The notes beneath the pieces are model-generated. The model ran no database searches and was not told the DNA's origin. It saw only the letters and a program-made list of their open reading frames with translations. A program made the translations under genes and the position numbers. DNA of 36,860 bases from Pseudomonadota bacterium (GTDB lineage Bacteria; Pseudomonadota; Gammaproteobacteria; Francisellales; Francisellaceae), in the NCBI GenBank assembly GCA_027621155.1, contig JAQCCA010000003.1:1-36860 (forward strand). Direction: 5' to 3'. Positions 31,368 through 36,860 of the stretch are shown here, one piece after another. Each line of letters begins with the position of its first letter. Position 1 is the first letter of the stretch.

Positions 31368-32349
31368 TTAATAATGGTGCTTTTGACGTTTGTAGCTTTA
31401 AAGTTTTAACAAGTTCGGATAGCACATATTGCGCGGCATAGAGTCGATTCTCAGCTTGCTCAATAACAATTGAGCATTCAGAATCAAGCACGTCATCAGC
31501 GATCACAAGATTGCGTCTCACGGGCAAGCAATGCATCACCTTGGCATTGGGGGCATTTTTTAGCTTTTCTTGAGTAATCATCCACTTGTCATCGGCATTG
31601 ATCACCTTGCCGTATTCTTTAGTGCTTGACCAATTTTTGACATAGATAAAATCGGCATCTTTAAACGCCTCATCCTGGTCATATATCACTTGAGCATCAC
31701 CGATAAATTCTGAATCCAATTCATAGCCTTCAGGATGTGTCACTACAAACTCATAATCCATCAATTGCATACCTTCAGCAAACGAATTTGCTACTGCATG
31801 TGGCAAGGGATTAACATGTGGCGCCCAGCTTAACACAACTTTTGGTTTTTTAGGATAATCTGGCTTTTTATGCTCTTCAATCGTTAGTATATCAGCCAGA
31901 CTTTGCAAAGGGTGACGCAAGGCTGATTCTAAATTCACTATTGGACAATCCGTATATTTTTTAAATGCATTAAAAATTTGCTCTTGATAATCTTGCTCTT
32001 TGTCATTGAGCTTGGCAAAGGAGCGAATTGCGACAATGTCACAATAACTTGCAATAACTTGGGCGGCCTCTTTGATATGCTCAGGTTTATCAGTATTCAT
32101 CACCACACCTTCGTTAAACTCCAGTGCCCAACCATTATTCACATCAATTGGTAATACATTTAAACCAATATTTTGTGCCGCTTTTATCGTTGAGATTTTA
32201 GTGCGTAAACTTGGATGTAAAAAAATAATGCCTAAAGTTTTATGTGCACCTAATTTATCATTCGCATATGGATTTTGCTTAATCTCAATACATGATTGAA
32301 TCGCTTCTTGGATATTATCAATATCCTTAATACTTAAATACTGCTGCAT
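31336..32349 (-). CDS. argF': N-succinylornithine carbamoyltransferase-type transcarbamylase (ArgF', SOTCase/AOTCase subfamily)
   Basis: FLHPSLRTKISTIKAA, NEGVVMNTDKPEHIKEA, RHPLQSLADILTIEE, WAPHVNPLPHAVANSFAE, HCLPVRRN; much closer to recalled B. fragilis SOTCase than to canonical OTCase. Confidence 0.87.
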   Translation of the reverse strand: MQQYLSIKDIDNIQEAIQSCIEIKQNPYANDKLGAHKTLGIIFLHPSLRTKISTIKAAQNIGLNVLPIDVNNGWALEFNEGVVMNTDKPEHIKEAAQVIASYCDIVAIRSFAKLNDKEQDYQEQIFNAFKKYTDCPIVNLESALRHPLQSLADILTIEEHKKPDYPKKPKVVLSWAPHVNPLPHAVANSFAEGMQLMDYEFVVTHPEGYELDSEFIGDAQVIYDQDEAFKDADFIYVKNWSSTKEYGKVINADDKWMITQEKLKNAPNAKVMHCLPVRRNLVIADDVLDSECSIVIEQAENRLYAAQYVLSELVKTLKLQTSKAPLLNAKVYADEVA

Positions 32350-32395
32350 GTTTTTACTCCTAGAAACTGTGTTTCTTTTATCTTATAAATTCTCT

Positions 32396-32577
32396 GTTGG
32401 CTGAGCGTTAGTCGAAGCCCTTACATTTGCGTTGGCTGAGCATGAGTCGAAGCCATTACAAATGTTACCCCTCACCCGCGCAGCCCAAGCTGCACGAGCA
32501 ATCCCGCAAGGGGAGAGGTGCCAGTTGATGAAGCTTATGCTGTCTTATTATTAGACTATCCTTCGACTTTGCTCAAG
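32396..32577. repeat. Dispersed inverted-repeat element, copy B (compound, within the arg operon)
   Basis: Two direct copies gttggctgagcgttagtcgaagcc (32396) and gttggctgagcatgagtcgaagcc (32431), inverted ccttcgactttgctcaagg near 32559-32577; internal CCCCTCACCC…GGGGAGAGG. Confidence 0.78.
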
Positions 32578-33731
32578 GTGCGGTTAACACTTTTAGATGA
32601 GTGTTCAGCTGCAATCACTTCTTTTAATACCAAAATAAATGCATCAATATGCGATTGCTGAATCGTCAGTGCAGGCAGTAATCTCATCACTTGTCCGGCT
32701 TGAGCAACACCTGTAAATATATACTTTTGCTTTAAAAGTGCATCACGAAGCGCTTTGCAATCTAAACTAAATTCAACACCTAGCATAAGCCCACGCCCCC
32801 GTACAACTGTTACTTCAGGGATTTGTAGTAATTGCTCTTTTAAATACTCCCCTTGGTGCTTGGCATTATCAATAAGCGCTTCATCGTCAATGACTTCAAG
32901 CACAGCTAACATCGCAGCACAGGCAAGATAACTACCACCAAAAGTTGTGCCTAACATATTTTTCAATACCGGGATATTATCTTTGATCAACACCCCGCCA
33001 ACAGGAAAACCATTACCCGCCCCCTTGGCAAAGGTAATTAAATCCGGTTCAATGCCTGATTGCTGGAAACTAAAAAACTCCCCTGTGCGTCCGAAGCCAG
33101 ATTGAATCTCATCAACGATTAACTTTGAACCGTGCGATTGAGATAACTCACTTGCAGTCTGTAGAAAATGTATATCCGGTTCATAGATGCCGGCAATGCC
33201 TTGAACCCCTTCAATAATCACCGCTGCGACGTCATTATCCATCGCTTCTTTCAATGCATCTATATCATTTAACGGCACACTAATGACTTGAAAACCATTT
33301 GAAAATGGTGACTGTATAGCAGGATTATCAGTAACTGCCAAGGCAAGATTTGTGCGCCCATGAAAGCTATTACTAATGCTAATTATCTTGTTACGTTGAG
33401 TGACAACTCCGGCAAGTTTAAGCGCATTTTCTACCGCTTCCGCCCCTGAATTAACTAGAAATAACTGGTAATTATCACAAGCACTTAACTGTGCCAATTT
33501 ATCTGCCAGATGTTGCTGCATCGGCATCTCAACACTATTGGAATAAAAGCCAATATATTGCAACTGTTGAGTGAGTTTCTCAATATAATGCGGATGACTA
33601 TGCCCAATCGAGATCACCGCATGCCCACCGTATAGATCAAGATATTGTTGAGCATTTTCATCCCAAACATATAAATCTTGAGCTTTATTTAATGTAATAG
33701 GATAACGCTCATATACTTCATATAAATTCAT
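32556..33731 (-). CDS. argD: Acetylornithine/succinylornithine aminotransferase
   Basis: LYGGHAVISIGHSHP, NSGAEAVENALKLA, VDEIQSGFGRTG, TFAKGAGNGFPVG (PLP Lys). Confidence 0.95.
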   Translation of the reverse strand: MNLYEVYERYPITLNKAQDLYVWDENAQQYLDLYGGHAVISIGHSHPHYIEKLTQQLQYIGFYSNSVEMPMQQHLADKLAQLSACDNYQLFLVNSGAEAVENALKLAGVVTQRNKIISISNSFHGRTNLALAVTDNPAIQSPFSNGFQVISVPLNDIDALKEAMDNDVAAVIIEGVQGIAGIYEPDIHFLQTASELSQSHGSKLIVDEIQSGFGRTGEFFSFQQSGIEPDLITFAKGAGNGFPVGGVLIKDNIPVLKNMLGTTFGGSYLACAAMLAVLEVIDDEALIDNAKHQGEYLKEQLLQIPEVTVVRGRGLMLGVEFSLDCKALRDALLKQKYIFTGVAQAGQVMRLLPALTIQQSHIDAFILVLKEVIAAEHSSKSVNRTLSKVEG

Positions 33732-33740
33732 AAAATCACC

Positions 33741-34712
33741 TTAAAAAACACTGGCTTTGAGTGACAAACCTGACTCACAAGGCAAGCCAAACATAAGATT
33801 CATATTCTGTAGAGCTTGCCCTGAAGCCCCTTTAATCAAGTTATCAATGACACTGACAACATGCAGATACTCACCATGTTTTTTCACGGATAATAAACAA
33901 GCATTAGTATTAACAACCATTTTTAAATCTGGTTCATGGTCAAGTACTTTGACAAAGGCACTTTGCTCGTAAAATGCTTGCAAAATTTGTTGTGCCTTTA
34001 TTTCAGTGAGATCTGATTTAAAGTAAATTGAGGCAAAAATACCACGACTAAAATTCCCTCGCATTGGCACAAATAATATTTGATTGTTTGCTGATAATTT
34101 CAACGCTTGCTTAATTTCAGCTAGATGCTGATGCGAGAATGCTTTATAGACAGACATATTATTGCTGCGCCAGCTAAAGTGTGAAGTTCCACTGGGCATC
34201 ACACCGGCTCCGGTTGAGCCGGTAATGGCATTGATATGAACATCTCCATCAACATAATGACAAAAAGGCATTAATGCCAGAATAATAGTAGTCGCAAAGC
34301 AACCAGGATTAGCAATCTTAGATGCAACTGCAATCTCACTTTGCTTAATATCCGCCAAACCATAGACAAACTCTGGATTTGCCTGAGTATCTCGATGATC
34401 CTGACTTAAATCAATTATCTTAGTCCCCTGCTTGAATTGTTGGGATTTAAGCACTTCTTTGGCTTGCCCGTGCCCCACACATAAAAACACAACATCGACA
34501 TTATAATTTATCTCTTTATCGAATACGCGTTTATTATCGACCAGATAGAAATCATGATGGGTTTTAGCGATTAACTCACCGGCTTGTGAGGTACTATGTA
34601 TGAATTGAATATCCACCTGCGGGTGATATGTAAGTAGTCGCAAAAGCTCACCTGCGGTATAACCCGCACCGCCTAAAATACCGACCTTTATTTTTTTGTT
34701 ATGCTCGATCAT
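33741..34712 (-). CDS. argC: N-acetyl-gamma-glutamyl-phosphate reductase
   Basis: KVGILGGAGYTAGELLRLL, NPGCFATTIILAL, GLPCESGL C-terminus. Confidence 0.95.
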   Translation of the reverse strand: MIEHNKKIKVGILGGAGYTAGELLRLLTYHPQVDIQFIHSTSQAGELIAKTHHDFYLVDNKRVFDKEINYNVDVVFLCVGHGQAKEVLKSQQFKQGTKIIDLSQDHRDTQANPEFVYGLADIKQSEIAVASKIANPGCFATTIILALMPFCHYVDGDVHINAITGSTGAGVMPSGTSHFSWRSNNMSVYKAFSHQHLAEIKQALKLSANNQILFVPMRGNFSRGIFASIYFKSDLTEIKAQQILQAFYEQSAFVKVLDHEPDLKMVVNTNACLLSVKKHGEYLHVVSVIDNLIKGASGQALQNMNLMFGLPCESGLSLKASVF

Positions 34713-34718
34713 AAAACC

Positions 34719-36593
34719 TCACCCTGTCACCGCTGCTTTGATTGAGCTTAATTGCGTTGTCTTGACTGACTTATCTTTATTTTGCAATTGATAATAAGCA
34801 GCAAGTTGTGTGCTCATCACCTTAGTAAATCCTTTGACATCATCACCACTGAAACTTGCATTTTCCTCACCATATTTGGCATTTTGCGCCTGCATTAAAT
34901 CATGGTCAGACTGTATACCCAACAGTACGAAATGAAGTGGATAAAGCTTCACAAATACATCTCCTGTGACCTTTCCCTGAGTCGATAATAACAAGGCTTC
35001 AATATCACGCGCCGCCGGATCAAGAAATTGTCCTTCATGCACCATCTCAGCATAGGTATCACTTAAGCTTGTTTTAATTTTAAGCTGTGCTTTAGTTAAC
35101 ACATGCTTTTCTAATAAGTGATGTGCCTTTATCAGAATCAACGGTGCAGGGGCTTCAAAACCTACCCGCCCTTTGATATTGATAATAGTGTCACCAACAT
35201 GAATGTCGCGTCCAATACCATATTGACTGGCAAGATCGTTAAGCTTCTGAATCACTTGAATTGAATTTGATAACTCGTCATTTAAGGCAATTGGCTCACC
35301 ATTGATAAAGGTAATCTTTAGCGTTTCTTCTTCCTCTTGCGCTTTAGCTATCTTAGTTGGCCAAGCCTCATCATTTAGATATAAATGTGAACTTAAGGTC
35401 TCAGCACCGCCAACAGAGGTGCCCCATAAGCCTTTATTAATCGAATAGTTTTTGCTACTTTCGCTGCAACTTGCACCATGCTTGATCAGATATTCCTGAG
35501 TAGCAGCACGCGATAATTTCAAATCTCGAATGGGCGTGATAATTTGAGCTTCTGGAGATAATATATGAAACATCAGATCAAAGCGCACTTGATCATTGCC
35601 GGCTCCCGTGCAGCCATGTGCAATCTTAGTGATCCCCATCGTATTTGCTACCTTGGCAATCGTCATTGCTTGAAAAGCACGCTCAGCACTGACAGATAAA
35701 GGATAACAATTATTTTTTAGTGCATTAGCAAAGATCAGAAACTTAACACACTCCTGATAAAAATCTTTTGTGACGTCAATGCTTTGATGCGTTTTCGCAC
35801 CCAGCTGATAAGCCCTGCGTTCAATCTGTGCTAACTCAATTGGGGTAAAACCACCCGTATTAACAGTCACAGTATGCACTTCTAGATCATGCTCCTGCTG
35901 TAAATACTTAACACAGAAGCTTGTATCCAACCCTCCACTAAACGCGACAATAACCTTCATTGATTGCTCCCTTTTATTATTTTTATTACCTTTATTATTT
36001 TGTAATATACCTTGCTCTTTTTGCTCTTGCTGTTCTTTTTGCTTTTGTTTTCTTTGCGGATCGTACAGCATCCCTGTGCATAAACAATTTTGATATTCTT
36101 TGGCTTGCAAAATAGTAAAGTTTACGCAACTCGCACATCCCTGCCAAAATGTCTTATCTGTCGTTAAGCCAGTAAAGGCAGCCGGCTCATAACCCAACTC
36201 ATAATTAATACGCATCACCTGCGGATTAGTCGTTAACCCAAAGATCTTGGCATTAGGATAATATTCACGCGCTAACATAAATGCTTTTAACTTTAAGGCT
36301 TTGGATAAACCTAAGTTGCGATATTCTGGGAAAACAATTAAGCCTGAATTAGACACATAAGCTTTGTCTTGCCATGATTCAATATAACAAAAGCCTACGA
36401 TTTGATTAAGTAAGCGATCAATCGCAATAACTGCATGTTTTGAGCGTATTTTTTCCTGCAAATAGTTCACACTGCGCTTGGCAATACCGGTCTTTCTTTG
36501 CTTAGCACTTTCTTCAATCTGTACGGCAATGGCACTGGCAAAATGGCAATGCGTACTATTAGCAATAACAATGTCGACATGACTTAGCTTCAT
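34719..36593 (-). CDS. argG: In-frame GNAT N-acyltransferase (N-terminal) + argininosuccinate synthase (C-terminal); ArgG may also start internally at 35960
   Basis: GNAT features (IVFPEYRNLGLSKALKLKAF) in about aa 1-180; Lys/Gln/Glu/Asn-rich linker; MKVIVAFSGGLDTSFCVKYL (ArgG N-terminus) preceded by GGGAG 6 nt before an internal ATG at 35960. No stop between the parts. Confidence 0.88.
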   Translation of the reverse strand: MKLSHVDIVIANSTHCHFASAIAVQIEESAKQRKTGIAKRSVNYLQEKIRSKHAVIAIDRLLNQIVGFCYIESWQDKAYVSNSGLIVFPEYRNLGLSKALKLKAFMLAREYYPNAKIFGLTTNPQVMRINYELGYEPAAFTGLTTDKTFWQGCASCVNFTILQAKEYQNCLCTGMLYDPQRKQKQKEQQEQKEQGILQNNKGNKNNKREQSMKVIVAFSGGLDTSFCVKYLQQEHDLEVHTVTVNTGGFTPIELAQIERRAYQLGAKTHQSIDVTKDFYQECVKFLIFANALKNNCYPLSVSAERAFQAMTIAKVANTMGITKIAHGCTGAGNDQVRFDLMFHILSPEAQIITPIRDLKLSRAATQEYLIKHGASCSESSKNYSINKGLWGTSVGGAETLSSHLYLNDEAWPTKIAKAQEEEETLKITFINGEPIALNDELSNSIQVIQKLNDLASQYGIGRDIHVGDTIINIKGRVGFEAPAPLILIKAHHLLEKHVLTKAQLKIKTSLSDTYAEMVHEGQFLDPAARDIEALLLSTQGKVTGDVFVKLYPLHFVLLGIQSDHDLMQAQNAKYGEENASFSGDDVKGFTKVMSTQLAAYYQLQNKDKSVKTTQLSSIKAAVTG

Positions 36594-36717
36594 CTAGGTG
36601 CTTTTTTGTTAATCCAAACGAAGCTCAACGATAGCAAAGCCTTAATGATAGATAAAATTCATTTTTTATATGTTTCAATGAATTAAATTCATCAAAACAT
36701 GGTTTTCCATTTGAGGA

Positions 36718-36860
36718 TTAATTAAAAGCTTCCATTGCTTTAGCGATTTTTGCAGCAATCACTTGATGCGTTTCTTCTGTTGGGTGTACGGTGTCTTCAA
36801 ATAAATGTTTTTTGTTATCAGCTTGCGGTGTACACAGCAGTGCAGAATTAGTCAAAGCTG
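36718..36860 (-). CDS. C-terminal fragment of an SGNH/GDSL-type esterase/lipase (cut by the window edge)
   Basis: Minus-strand …ALTNSALLCTPQADNKKHLFEDTVHPTEETHQVIAAKIAKAMEAFN*; D-x-x-HPT block V with catalytic His. Confidence 0.7.
   Translation of the reverse strand, partial: ALTNSALLCTPQADNKKHLFEDTVHPTEETHQVIAAKIAKAMEAFN

Noticed and set aside
36649-36661. Second ARG-box-like half-site pair (tagataaaattca)
   Set aside because: Poor first half-site and about 30 bp spacing to the palindrome rather than the about 21 bp expected for paired ARG boxes.

Overview
This 36.9 kb window is from an AT-rich gammaproteobacterium-like chromosome. The msbA-lpxK pair and general gene content suggest a Francisella-type relative; this is an inference without a search. 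It is mostly conserved biosynthetic genes: lpxK, msbA, cca, nrdA-nrdB-2Fe-2S ferredoxin, ribF-ileS-lspA, ribD-ribE-ribBA-ribH, pyrG and a complete arginine operon. Accessory loci are a Fur-box-controlled NIS siderophore operon, a secreted GH5 cellulase and a sugar-utilisation deletion scar. The most notable observations are: (1) an arginine operon whose transcarbamylase looks like the Bacteroides N-succinylornithine type, including the specificity-determining Pro, with the first-step GNAT in frame with ArgG; (2) a cobalamin riboswitch in front of an E. coli-type class Ia ribonucleotide reductase operon; (3) a perfect 9x7-bp tandem repeat in the leader between an FMN riboswitch and ribD; (4) a NIS synthetase fused to an N-acetyltransferase inside a compact siderophore operon; (5) a scar joining the 3' tails of a sugar porter and galM, abutting the siderophore operon; (6) dispersed hairpin repeats, one of which encodes the C-terminus of ArgD. 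No CRISPR, tRNA, rRNA or IS transposase was recognised. All calls come from reading the sequence and recalled family motifs; no searches were run.
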